Source: Bacteroidetes bacterium GWF2_33_38
GTDB lineage: Bacteria; Bacteroidota; Bacteroidia; Bacteroidales; GWF2-33-38
DNA: 64,000 nucleotides
Reading direction: 5' to 3'
Assembly: GCA_001769505.1 (NCBI GenBank)
Contig: MEOF01000062.1
Coordinates: 103,476-167,475, forward strand
The notes beneath the pieces were generated by a model. It made no database searches. It worked only from the letters and a program-made list of their open reading frames with translations, and was not told the DNA's origin. Shown one piece after another: positions 35,203-43,585 of the stretch; the stretch's first letter is position 1, and every line of letters begins with the position of its first letter. The position numbers and the translations under genes are program-made.

Positions 35203-36222
35203 TTATTTAGAGTTCTTTTTGTATGAACGTATCATTTGTGGGATAACTTCGTTTATGTCACCATTGATAACGTAATCAGCTATTTCGTTGATTGGAGCTA
35301 AGGGGTCGTTGTTTACGGCGATAATCATTGCTGATTCAGCCATCCCCGCTCTATGCTGAATTTGCCCCGAAATTCCGCAAGCTATGTACAACTTTGGTCT
35401 AACTGTAATACCTGTTTGACCAATTTGTCGTTCGTGTTCGCAGAAACCTGAGTCAACCGCAGCTCTTGATGCTCCAACTTCTCCTCCTAAAATTTCGGCT
35501 AAATCGAATAACAGTTTGAATGATTCTTTTGAGCCAACTCCGTAACCGCCGGCAACTATAATTCCAGCACTTTTAATATTAATTTTGCTTTTTTCAATAT
35601 GTCGCTCGATAATTTTTACAATAAAATCGGCATCTGTTAACAATTTTGAAACGTCTATTTTTTTAATTTCTCCTTTATAGCTTGCCGAAACTTTTTCTTG
35701 TTTCATTACTCCTTCTCTGACAGTAGCAATCTGAGGTCTTGTTTCGGGGTTAACAATGGTTGCAATAATATTTCCCCCAAATGCAGGGCGAATTTGATAA
35801 AGAAGATTTTTATAAGTTGTTTGGGTTTTATTTTCGGTATGTTCTCCAATTATTAATTCGGTACAATCAGCAGTAAGACCTGATTTTAAGGCAGATGCAA
35901 TACGTGGTGCTAGGTCTCTTCCAATTGAAGTTGCTCCGAATAATGCAATTTCAGGTTTTTCTTTTTCAAAAATATTTTTTACTATAGCAAAATGAGGGAG
36001 TGTTAGGTATGGATACAAATTTTTGTCATCGGCAATATGCAATACATCAACACCAAAAGGGAAAACTTGTTTTTCGATACCATCCAAACTTGTTCCTATA
36101 ACGATTGCTTCAAGTTTGCAATGTAAGGTATTGGCAAGCGTTCTTCCTTTAGTTAGTAGTTCTAGACTAACATCAGCAACTTTACCTTCGTCAAATTCAC
36201 AATATACAAATACGTTGTTCAC
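35203..36222 (-). CDS. etfA: Electron transfer flavoprotein alpha subunit
   Basis: The 339-residue protein has the variable N-terminal ETF domain and the conserved C-terminal FAD-binding domain: GGYGVGSKESFKLLFDLAEI, VGASRAAVDSGF, GQTGITVRPKLYIACGISG and QHRAGMAESAMIIAVNNDP. With EtfB it carries electrons from acyl-CoA dehydrogenase to the quinone pool. It lies between etfB (24 bp) and the acyl-CoA dehydrogenase gene (24 bp), a compact fatty-acid oxidation electron-transfer operon. Confidence 0.97.
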   Translation of the reverse strand: MNNVFVYCEFDEGKVADVSLELLTKGRTLANTLHCKLEAIVIGTSLDGIEKQVFPFGVDVLHIADDKNLYPYLTLPHFAIVKNIFEKEKPEIALFGATSIGRDLAPRIASALKSGLTADCTELIIGEHTENKTQTTYKNLLYQIRPAFGGNIIATIVNPETRPQIATVREGVMKQEKVSASYKGEIKKIDVSKLLTDADFIVKIIERHIEKSKINIKSAGIIVAGGYGVGSKESFKLLFDLAEILGGEVGASRAAVDSGFCEHERQIGQTGITVRPKLYIACGISGQIQHRAGMAESAMIIAVNNDPLAPINEIADYVINGDINEVIPQMIRSYKKNSK

Positions 36223-36246
36223 AATTATTAATTTTATAAGTTAATA

Positions 36247-37119
36247 TTAACCAATGGTATGGTTTGAAATTAATTCTTTCATTAGTTCATCGATTTCTTC
36301 TACTGAGCTACCTAATTTTTTCGATTCTTTTGCTGTAAATACAACATTTTCAATCTTTTTAACTTTTGTTGGTGAGCCCGACAATCCTACCCAATTAACA
36401 TCAACATTAATATCATCGGCACTAATTTCTTTGATGAATAAGTATGGGCGATCTTTTTGCAGTTGCATATAATCTTCCGATGCATCTTGCATTTCAGATG
36501 TTGTACGGGCGTGTTTGAATTTTAGATATTGTTTTGCATGTCGAGGTCTGCATTCAGGAGCTGAGCTATGAACAGTAATCATTGCTGGAAGCTTAGCTTT
36601 TACAACTTCAATTCCTCTTTCCAACCTTCTTTTTACCGTAACTTCTCCTTTTTCAACTGAAAAAATTTCTTCGGCGTATGTAATTTGTGGAATGCTTAAT
36701 TTTTCTGCAATTTGAGGTCCAACTTGAGCTGTATCACCATCGATAGCTTGGCGACCAGCAATAATTATATCGTAATCAATTTTTTTTATTGCCAGCGACA
36801 ATGCATATGAAGTTGCGAGAGTATCAGATCCTGCAAATTTTCTATCGGTTAATAGATAACCTCCGTCTGCTCCTCTGTACATAGCTTCACGAATAATTTC
36901 AGCAGCTCTGCCCGGACCCATTGTTAATATTGTAATGGTAACATTTTCATACTTTTCTTTAATGCGAAGTGCTTGTTCAAGTGCGTTCAAGTCTTCAGGA
37001 TTAAAGATAGCTGGTAATGCTCCTCTATTAACGGTTCCGTCAGCTTTCATCGCATCTTTTCCAACATTTCTAGTATCGGGAACTTGTTTTGCTAATACGA
37101 TAATTTTTAAATTTTTCAT
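36247..37119 (-). CDS. etfB: Electron transfer flavoprotein beta subunit
   Basis: The 290-residue protein has the ETF beta pattern: IVLAKQVPDTRNVGKDAM, NALEQALRIKEKY, MGPGRAAEIIREAMYRGADGGYLLTDRKFAGSDTLAT, IIAGRQAIDGDTAQVGPQIAEKL (residue groups given in order). The subunit binds AMP and part of FAD in the heterodimer. It is the first gene of the etfB-etfA-acyl-CoA dehydrogenase operon and has a -7 box 30 bases upstream. Confidence 0.97.
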   Translation of the reverse strand: MKNLKIIVLAKQVPDTRNVGKDAMKADGTVNRGALPAIFNPEDLNALEQALRIKEKYENVTITILTMGPGRAAEIIREAMYRGADGGYLLTDRKFAGSDTLATSYALSLAIKKIDYDIIIAGRQAIDGDTAQVGPQIAEKLSIPQITYAEEIFSVEKGEVTVKRRLERGIEVVKAKLPAMITVHSSAPECRPRHAKQYLKFKHARTTSEMQDASEDYMQLQKDRPYLFIKEISADDINVDVNWVGLSGSPTKVKKIENVVFTAKESKKLGSSVEEIDELMKELISNHTIG

Positions 37120-37148
37120 ATTGTTAATTCATATACTTTATAGACCTA

Positions 37149-37156
37149 CAAATATA
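37149..37156 (-). promoter_or_regulatory. -7 promoter box for etfB-etfA-acyl-CoA dehydrogenase
   Basis: The minus strand reads TATATTTG, an exact TAnnTTTG match 30 bases before the etfB ATG. A -33 TTG is not evident. Confidence 0.4.
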
Positions 37157-37220
37157 TATTAAACCTTTAATTAATAAAAAAAATCTTTTTTACATATGTT
37201 AATAATTGAAACATTATATG

Positions 37221-39623
37221 CTATGATTTTATATATTTTTGATTTAAGTAAAGATTCATTAATTCGTATAATTTGTTAATTTTTATAGGTTTAGATAAAT
37301 ATTCATTGCATCCTGCTGCAATGCATTTATTTTTTTCATCGGCCATGGCGTAAGCTGTTTGTATGAAAACAGGTGTGATATTTTTAGATGTTTTAATGTA
37401 TTCTAGTACAGCAAAACCATCTAAAAGAGGAAGTTGAATATCTAAAATTATTATGTCGTACGAATTTTTATTAATTAAATCAATAGCTTGGACACCATCG
37501 GCGGCACGTTCAATTTTAACTTTAGTTTTTTTTAAGGCTTCGTTAAGTAGAATGAAATTAATGTCGTCATCTTCAACAATCAATACTTTGTTTTTACTCC
37601 AATCGAAACTCAAGCCGATTGATTTAGCTAAAGAAGGATTAATTTTTTGCTGTACTTCGATAAGTTTACTTGGAATTGTAAAATAGAATGTTGTGCCGAT
37701 GCCTTGTTGAGATGTAAGCCAAATTTTACCGCCTAATATTTCGATTAAACTTTTTGAAATCGATAATCCTAATCCTGCACCTTTTATTGTTTGTTTTGAT
37801 GTGTTTTCAACTTGATAAAATCGATTGAATATTAGTTCTTGTTTTTCTTCACTAATTCCCTTTCCGGTATCTTTGACATAAAAAACAAATTGGTTTTCGT
37901 TGTTAATTTCATAACCAAATTCAATGCTACCTTGTTCGGTAAATTTTAAGGAGTTATTAATCAAATTTATAAGAACTTGTTTTAGTCTGTTTGGGTCAGT
38001 GTATATGGCTTTATTAGTAAATGCTTTATTCAGAGTAATGTTGATATTGTTTTTTCCTATTTTATTTTTTTCTTCGCTGTAAAATAAATATAGTTCATTG
38101 AGTAGATTATCAAGCACAAAATCTAATTTAGTAATTGTTATTTGACCAGCTTCAATTTTTGAAATATCAATTATCTCATCAATTAGATTTAGTAAATTTT
38201 CTGAACATGAGTTGATATAAGAAAGGTACTCTTTTCTTGTATCGTGTTGAATGTACTCGTCTTTCAAAAGCTCGGCAAAACCAATAATTCCATTCATTGG
38301 AGTGCGAATTTCGTGAGACATATTGGCAAGAAACGATGATTTAAGTTTGTCTGATTCTTCGGCTTTATTTTTAGACATAACTAATTCTTTTTCAGAATCT
38401 TTTTGATTGGTTATATCAACCATTACTCCAATTAATCCATCTATTTCGCCATTTTCATCACAAATTACTGATTTATAGAAAAGTATGTTTCTAATTTCGT
38501 TTTTATAGGTTTTAATAGTTTCCTCGTAAAATTGTTTTTTTTGTGATTTTGAAATTTCTAAATCTTTTAGGTTGTATCTGTCGGCATATTCTTTTTCAAC
38601 GAGATCGTAAATTGTTTTTCCGATGATTTCGTTTATTGGCTTGTTGAAAAATTTTGCTAGTGCTTCATTGCACATAACATATTTGCCTTCAATATCTTTT
38701 TTGAAAATAGGGAATGGTATTGTATCAATTAAGGTGTTTAAAAATTGATAATTTTTTTCTAGTTGTTTTTCAGCAATTTTTCTTTTAGTAATATTTCTTG
38801 CAATAATTTGTATTCCGATTATATTTTTATTTTTGTCAAAAATAGGATTGTATGTTGATGAAAACCAGTATGCTTTACTGTGAATACTTACTTGATCTTC
38901 TTGTTCGAAGCATTTTTGATTAATAAAAATGGAATCAACTCTTTCGTTCAATTTTTTTGCAAAATCAGGAGAAAATAATTCGGAAATATTTTTTCCAAGC
39001 ACATCGGTTTTTTGAAAAAATATCAATGCTTGCTCGTTTGCTGATAATAAAATTTTTTGGGTATCGAAGTACATAAGTATGTCAGTAAGTGAATTGTATA
39101 ACATTTTATATCTGCTATCAATTTCGTGAAGCTTATCTTCTGTTTCTTTTTGGTCGGTAATATCTGTTAAAATTGCCAATACTGCCGGTTTTTCGTTCCA
39201 CAATATATAACTTGAACGCAATAGAACCCATTTTAACGAACTATTTTTATGGACAAGTCTGATGTAATATTGATTTATAGGATTTTCTCCAGTAATTCGT
39301 TTTTCGTACCTCTCTTGTACAATTGGAATATCTTCAACATAAATTACACTTGCAAAATCGGAATTTATGACCTCTTCTCTAGTAAAACCTAAAATTTCGG
39401 GCAATTTGTAGTTGGTGTAAACGACTTTGTAATCTTGCAAAACAACAATTCCTTCAATAGTTTTGGTTGAAAAAAGTTTATATAATACTTCGATTTCTTT
39501 ATCGTTAAAATACTGTTTGTATGCAGGAGTCGAAAAATTTTGAATTTCATTTTTTAATTCAGAATTTTCGTTTTCTAGTTTTTTTATTTTTTCTTTGAGC
39601 GATTCAATTAAATCTTTTTGCAT
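37221..39623 (-). CDS. Hybrid sensor histidine kinase/response regulator with three PAS domains
   Basis: The 800-residue cytoplasmic protein has an N-terminal coiled coil (1-30), PAS domains at about 48-160, 170-282 and 290-408, HisKA at about 423-495 with His437 in NMSHEIRTP, HATPase_c at about 535-652 (N-box LINLINNS, G1 DTGKG, G2 GAGLGLS) and a C-terminal receiver at about 677-795 with phospho-acceptor Asp728 (ILDIQLPLLDG) and Lys778. There is no transmembrane segment or DNA-binding domain, so output presumably goes through a phosphotransfer protein elsewhere. It is divergent from fmt with a 47-bp gap. Confidence 0.94.
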   Translation of the reverse strand: MQKDLIESLKEKIKKLENENSELKNEIQNFSTPAYKQYFNDKEIEVLYKLFSTKTIEGIVVLQDYKVVYTNYKLPEILGFTREEVINSDFASVIYVEDIPIVQERYEKRITGENPINQYYIRLVHKNSSLKWVLLRSSYILWNEKPAVLAILTDITDQKETEDKLHEIDSRYKMLYNSLTDILMYFDTQKILLSANEQALIFFQKTDVLGKNISELFSPDFAKKLNERVDSIFINQKCFEQEDQVSIHSKAYWFSSTYNPIFDKNKNIIGIQIIARNITKRKIAEKQLEKNYQFLNTLIDTIPFPIFKKDIEGKYVMCNEALAKFFNKPINEIIGKTIYDLVEKEYADRYNLKDLEISKSQKKQFYEETIKTYKNEIRNILFYKSVICDENGEIDGLIGVMVDITNQKDSEKELVMSKNKAEESDKLKSSFLANMSHEIRTPMNGIIGFAELLKDEYIQHDTRKEYLSYINSCSENLLNLIDEIIDISKIEAGQITITKLDFVLDNLLNELYLFYSEEKNKIGKNNINITLNKAFTNKAIYTDPNRLKQVLINLINNSLKFTEQGSIEFGYEINNENQFVFYVKDTGKGISEEKQELIFNRFYQVENTSKQTIKGAGLGLSISKSLIEILGGKIWLTSQQGIGTTFYFTIPSKLIEVQQKINPSLAKSIGLSFDWSKNKVLIVEDDDINFILLNEALKKTKVKIERAADGVQAIDLINKNSYDIIILDIQLPLLDGFAVLEYIKTSKNITPVFIQTAYAMADEKNKCIAAGCNEYLSKPIKINKLYELMNLYLNQKYIKS

Positions 39624-39670
39624 AAAAAGTATTTTGTATAGTCATATAAAAATATAAATTTTCTTTGAAA

Positions 39671-40648
39671 ATGAAAAAAAAGAAATTAAGAATTCTTTTC
39701 ATGGGTACTCCCGAATATGCTGCTGAAGTGTTGCGAAAGATAATTACTGAAGGACACGAAATCGTTGGAATCGTTACTGCTCCTGATAAACCAGCGGGTA
39801 GAGGTCTTAAACTTAAAGAGTCGGAAGTGAAATTAGTGGGTGTCGAAAATAATTTAAAAATTTTACAACCAACTAATTTAAAAGACGAAAACTTTATTGC
39901 CGAGCTTAAATCAATCAATGCCGATTTACAAATTGTGGTTGCATTTAGAATGTTGCCAGAAATTGTTTGGTCAATGCCGAAATATGGGACGATAAATTTA
40001 CATGCTTCGATTTTGCCTCAATACAGAGGTGCTGCACCCATAAATTGGGCAATAATTAATGGCGAAAAAGAAACTGGAGTTACGACTTTTTTTATCGAAA
40101 AGGAAATTGATACAGGGAAAATTATTTTTACCGAGAAACTTGCTATCGATTCCAATGATAATGCGGGTTCATTACACGATAAATTAATGTACATTGGTGC
40201 TGAACTTATTCATAGAACAATTACTAAAATTGAAGAAAATGATATTGTTGCCGTGACACAAACTTCGATAATAAGAGACTCTTCAATACTTAAATCGGCA
40301 CCTAAAATTTTTAAAGAAACATGTAAAATTAATTGGAATAAAACTTCGGTTGAAATTAGAAATTTGGTTCGTGGTTTAAGTCCGTATCCTGTGGCTTGGT
40401 GCGAAATTACCGATGCAAAAGGCAAACAAAACACAATGAAGATTTTTGAGGTTGAATTGGTTGAAAATATTGGTGATAAAACAAAAACTGGTGAAAATAT
40501 TATTTCCGATAATAAAACATTTCTATACGTTAAAACTGCCGATGGTTATTTAAGCATTAAAAATTTACAACTTTCGGGCAAAAATCGTGTTGAAATTGGT
40601 GATTTTTTGAGAGGGTTTAATGTTGGGGGAATGGAGTTTGTGAGGTAA
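39671..40648 (+). CDS. fmt: Methionyl-tRNA formyltransferase
   Basis: Fmt formylates initiator Met-tRNA using 10-formyl-tetrahydrofolate. The 325-residue protein has the N-terminal catalytic domain (RILFMGTPEYAAEVLRKI, the NLHASILPQYRGAAPINWAI motif with Asn and His, and the EKEIDTGKI loop) and the C-terminal OB-like domain (VRGLSPYPVAWCEI). The frame is open from a TTG at 39665; the ATG at 39671 (MKKKKLRILFMG) is preferred. The HipA-like kinase gene follows after only 4 bp. Confidence 0.97.
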   Translation: MKKKKLRILFMGTPEYAAEVLRKIITEGHEIVGIVTAPDKPAGRGLKLKESEVKLVGVENNLKILQPTNLKDENFIAELKSINADLQIVVAFRMLPEIVWSMPKYGTINLHASILPQYRGAAPINWAIINGEKETGVTTFFIEKEIDTGKIIFTEKLAIDSNDNAGSLHDKLMYIGAELIHRTITKIEENDIVAVTQTSIIRDSSILKSAPKIFKETCKINWNKTSVEIRNLVRGLSPYPVAWCEITDAKGKQNTMKIFEVELVENIGDKTKTGENIISDNKTFLYVKTADGYLSIKNLQLSGKNRVEIGDFLRGFNVGGMEFVR

Positions 40649-40652
40649 AATT

Positions 40653-41657
40653 ATGATAACAATATCAAATATAACATCTTGGAATATAAAAAATTGGTTT
40701 CAAACAGGAGGAACTCGTGAAAAATGTTTTATTGAAAACCCAGAAAATGGGAAACTATATTTTTTTAAAAAATCAATTGAAAAATATCCATCTGAATTTT
40801 GGTCAGAAATTATAGCTTCAAAGGTAGGTCGTATTTTGGGATTTAATATGCTTGATTATAATGTTGGAATATTAAATAATGAGGTTGGTTGTATTTGTGA
40901 GTCTATGATAGATCAAACAAATGAAGAACTTGAACCAGGAATCGGATTAATAAAAAAATGTATTCCAAATTTTAAAGTTACTGAACGACCAATTATTTTA
41001 TTTAAAGATGTTGAAAAATCATTTTTACCTTACCCTCATTTTATTCATAAATTCATTGATATTTTGATTTTTGATGCAATAATTGGAAATCAAGATAGAC
41101 ATTCAGAAAATTGGGCAATAATTAGAACCTTGGACGTTGAAAACTTGAAAACAAATAAAATAAAATATATTAGATGGTTTTATAAACACTATAAAAAAAG
41201 TGGTTTGCAATTAAGTAAATTACCTTTTAGGAATTTTTTTATCAAGTATATGACCGAAACATCTCTAATGAACATAAATTTTTCTCCAATATACGATAGC
41301 GGAAGTAGTCTAGCAAGAGAAATTCCTGAAGATAAAATTCTAGAATTTTTAGAAAATGAAAACAGAATGGTAAAATATATTAAAAATGGAAAATCAGAAG
41401 TAAAATGGGATTATTCTAAAATTAATCATTTTGAACTATTAAAAAAAAATAAAAATAATTATCCAGATCAAATTAAAAAAACAGTAGGAAAAGTTATTGA
41501 AAAATATAATTTCGATCAAATAAAAGATTTAATTGATAATATTGATGTAAATATTGGTATTGAATATCATAAAAGTAAATTATCTTTGCATAGGAAACAA
41601 ATGATAATTAAATTCATAGAGCTTCGTATCAAAAACTTAAAGGAGGAAATAGGTTGA
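40653..41657 (+). CDS. HipA-like Ser/Thr kinase (core kinase of a HipS-HIRAN module)
   Basis: The 334-residue protein has the HipA/CtkA-type catalytic core: ATP-binding strand with Lys39 (KLYFFKKS), catalytic motif GNQDRHSENW (145-154, Asp148), and metal-binding YDSGSS (214-219, Asp215). It lacks the extra N-terminal subdomain of full HipA, which is supplied by the neighbouring gene. HipA-type kinases phosphorylate tRNA synthetases or other targets and act as toxins. It begins 4 bp after fmt and overlaps the next gene by 4 bp (TTGA). It is far more A-rich than fmt, suggesting acquisition. Toxicity and target are inference. Confidence 0.82.
   Translation: MITISNITSWNIKNWFQTGGTREKCFIENPENGKLYFFKKSIEKYPSEFWSEIIASKVGRILGFNMLDYNVGILNNEVGCICESMIDQTNEELEPGIGLIKKCIPNFKVTERPIILFKDVEKSFLPYPHFIHKFIDILIFDAIIGNQDRHSENWAIIRTLDVENLKTNKIKYIRWFYKHYKKSGLQLSKLPFRNFFIKYMTETSLMNINFSPIYDSGSSLAREIPEDKILEFLENENRMVKYIKNGKSEVKWDYSKINHFELLKKNKNNYPDQIKKTVGKVIEKYNFDQIKDLIDNIDVNIGIEYHKSKLSLHRKQMIIKFIELRIKNLKEEIG
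41641..41646 (+). promoter_or_regulatory. Strong Shine-Dalgarno site for the HIRAN gene
   Basis: AGGAGG lies 7 bases before a TTG start at 41654. Such sites are rare in this window and decide the start: no ATG is available near the beginning of the conserved frame. Confidence 0.7.
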
Positions 41658-42328
41658 AATTTAAAATCAAAAAAATATATTTAAGTTGGCGAAAAGGAAA
41701 AGGAAGTCGCAGAAAGATAGTTGGTGTAATTGAACGTACCGCAACTAATGGTATTACTTTTAAGTATTTGGAAGATGGTGTGAAAGCTGCTCAATTAGAA
41801 GGATTTAAAGAATATAATGGATTCCCAATACCCCATGATTTTAAAAAGATTTATAACGAAAACGATTTAGATATTTTTTCTTTACGATTAATCCCTTTTG
41901 AGCGAAAAGACAATAAACATCTTCTTAAGTTTTGGGAGGCAGAAGGAATTGTAAATAAATTTGATTTGTTGGCACTTACTCAAGGATTATTGCCTACAGA
42001 TAATTTTGAATTTTTGGGTTTGTTTAATCCTGCACCAAATTTCAAATTTGTTACTGATATTGCAGGATTAACTCATCTCGAACTAGAAAAAGATACTATT
42101 ATTAAAGGTGATATATTAAGATATGATTTTGAAGCTAATCCAAATGCTTATTTAGATAAAGCTGTAAAAGTTTATAAATCAGAATTACATGTAGGTTATA
42201 TTAAAAATATTCACAATAATATATTTGTAAAATTAAATAGAAAATTAAATAGAAAATTAAAACTTGTTGTAAAGGAAGTTGAGCAAAATGGAATAATTAA
42301 AAATATTTTTGTACAAGTAACTAGTTAA
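41654..42328 (+). CDS. HipS-like/HIRAN-domain protein, putative antitoxin of the HipA-like kinase
   Basis: The 224-residue protein starts at TTG behind an AGGAGG site and overlaps the kinase stop. Residues 1-115 resemble the N-terminal HipA subdomain/HipS: RRKIVGVIERTATNGITFKYL, then FPIPHDF and LLPTDNFEFLGL. Residues about 135-222 look like a HIRAN domain: GDILRYDFEANPNAYLDKAV, then HVGYIKNIHNNIFVKL. HIRAN domains bind DNA ends in helicases such as HLTF. I recall a published HipA-kinase phylogeny describing two-gene operons with HipS-HIRAN putative antitoxins; this pair fits, but that assignment needs a profile search. Confidence 0.72.
   Translation: MKFKIKKIYLSWRKGKGSRRKIVGVIERTATNGITFKYLEDGVKAAQLEGFKEYNGFPIPHDFKKIYNENDLDIFSLRLIPFERKDNKHLLKFWEAEGIVNKFDLLALTQGLLPTDNFEFLGLFNPAPNFKFVTDIAGLTHLELEKDTIIKGDILRYDFEANPNAYLDKAVKVYKSELHVGYIKNIHNNIFVKLNRKLNRKLKLVVKEVEQNGIIKNIFVQVTS
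42229..42260 (+). repeat. In-frame 12-bp tandem repeat in the HIRAN gene
   Basis: AAAATTAAATAG occurs at 42229-42240 and again at 42241-42252, followed by a partial third copy. It encodes KLNRKLNRKLK near residues 193-203. Slippage here would add or remove four residues without a frameshift. Confidence 0.8.
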
Positions 42329-42424
42329 ATCTTTTTCTATATCAGATACATATTCTTTACATTTTTTCCCTTTGTAGGTGTTTTGCTAAAGATTAAAAAA
42401 TATTCTTAAAAATTCGTGTAAAAA

Positions 42425-42973
42425 TTAAATCGTTTTCTCTGCAATTTTCGCCAATTCATTTACAGTTTTCCAATTTCGAGTGGTAGCGGTAGTTTTTAGT
42501 TTGTTCTCGAAAAAATTATTGTTGAGTTTTGTGTTTCTGTAGCCATTTGGACAATACAAAAAAATGCTTTTATCAATCAATTGAAATTCGTCATTATTTG
42601 AGTGTAAATCTTTTATTTTGTTGAAGTTTTCGATGCTAGATTTTTCTTTCAAAAATGTAACGTGAAAGAATGAAGTATCTTTGCTTTGGTCTTTTGTAAA
42701 TGGATTTTGCGTAATAATCGATTTTAATTCTTCAAATTCAATAACTAAAACAGGAACTTCAAAATTGAAAACAGCTGTAATTTTTTCTTCGATTTGCGTC
42801 GCAATTTCATTCGTATTTTGGCTCTTTGATTGAAATACAACATTTCCTGATTGAATATAAGTTTGAACATTCAAAAATCCTAAATCAGAATAAATTTGTT
42901 TCAAAGCGTCCATTTTTATCATTTTATGACCGCTAACATTTATTCCTCGCAAAATTGAAAGGTAGATTTTCAT
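42425..42973 (-). CDS. DUF1697 protein
   Basis: The 182-residue protein has the DUF1697 signature: YLSILRGINVSGHKMIKMD, VQTYIQSGNVVFQS and VPVLVIEFEELKSIITQNPF, with the C-terminal TTATTRNWKTVNELAKIA. The family is widespread, and its function is unknown. It lies 18 bp after the sugar transferase gene and may share its transcript; a polysaccharide role is not implied by the domain. The 96 bp between it and the HIRAN gene (convergent) hold no feature I recognise. Confidence 0.9.
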   Translation of the reverse strand: MKIYLSILRGINVSGHKMIKMDALKQIYSDLGFLNVQTYIQSGNVVFQSKSQNTNEIATQIEEKITAVFNFEVPVLVIEFEELKSIITQNPFTKDQSKDTSFFHVTFLKEKSSIENFNKIKDLHSNNDEFQLIDKSIFLYCPNGYRNTKLNNNFFENKLKTTATTRNWKTVNELAKIAEKTI

Positions 42974-42991
42974 TTTTTTTGTAAGAGAAAT

Positions 42992-43585
42992 TTATTTAAA
43001 AATTTTGGAAATCGTTCTCATAATAATTTTGCAATCGGTAAATACTCCAATTTCGGAAATATATTTTCGATTTAATTCAATTTTATGTGGCATAATTTCA
43101 TCAATGTATGTTTGTTCGGGATTTGAAGATTTTGCCAACACTTCGTTTTCATTAAAATATTCAATCGATGCGTAATCGGTTATGCCCGGACGAACTTTTA
43201 GAATTTCTTTTTGATTATCAGTGTATAAATCAACATATTTACGTACTTCGGGGCGAGGACCAACCAAGCTCATATCGCCGAATAGAACATTAAACAGTTG
43301 TGGCAATTCGTCGAGTTTATATTTGCGTAAATAATATCCAATTTTTGTAATGCGATTGTCTTTAGCTCCAACTGTCAACAATCCTTTTTTTTCAGAACCT
43401 GCTGACATAGTTCTGAATTTATAGAGCGAAAAATCTATATTGTTTTTACCTACTCGTTTTTGAATGAAAAAAACATCGCCACGACTATCTAATACAATTA
43501 AAATTGAAATAACGAGTAATATTGGAATTAAAAAAAGTATTCCGAATATAGAAAGTACAATGTCGAATAAGCGTTTTAAAATCAT
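42992..43585 (-). CDS. Initiating sugar-phosphate transferase (bacterial sugar transferase family)
   Basis: The 197-residue protein has one N-terminal membrane segment (about 9-31), then the PglC/WcaJ-type catalytic domain: FIQKRVGKNNIDFSLYKFRTM, KLDELPQLFNVLFGDMSLVG, PRPEVRKY and KVRPGITDYASI. The length matches short PglC-like enzymes without the five-helix WcaJ N-domain. It transfers a sugar phosphate to undecaprenyl phosphate, the first step in repeat-unit assembly. It overlaps the aminotransferase gene by 4 bp. Confidence 0.93.
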   Translation of the reverse strand: MILKRLFDIVLSIFGILFLIPILLVISILIVLDSRGDVFFIQKRVGKNNIDFSLYKFRTMSAGSEKKGLLTVGAKDNRITKIGYYLRKYKLDELPQLFNVLFGDMSLVGPRPEVRKYVDLYTDNQKEILKVRPGITDYASIEYFNENEVLAKSSNPEQTYIDEIMPHKIELNRKYISEIGVFTDCKIIMRTISKIFK

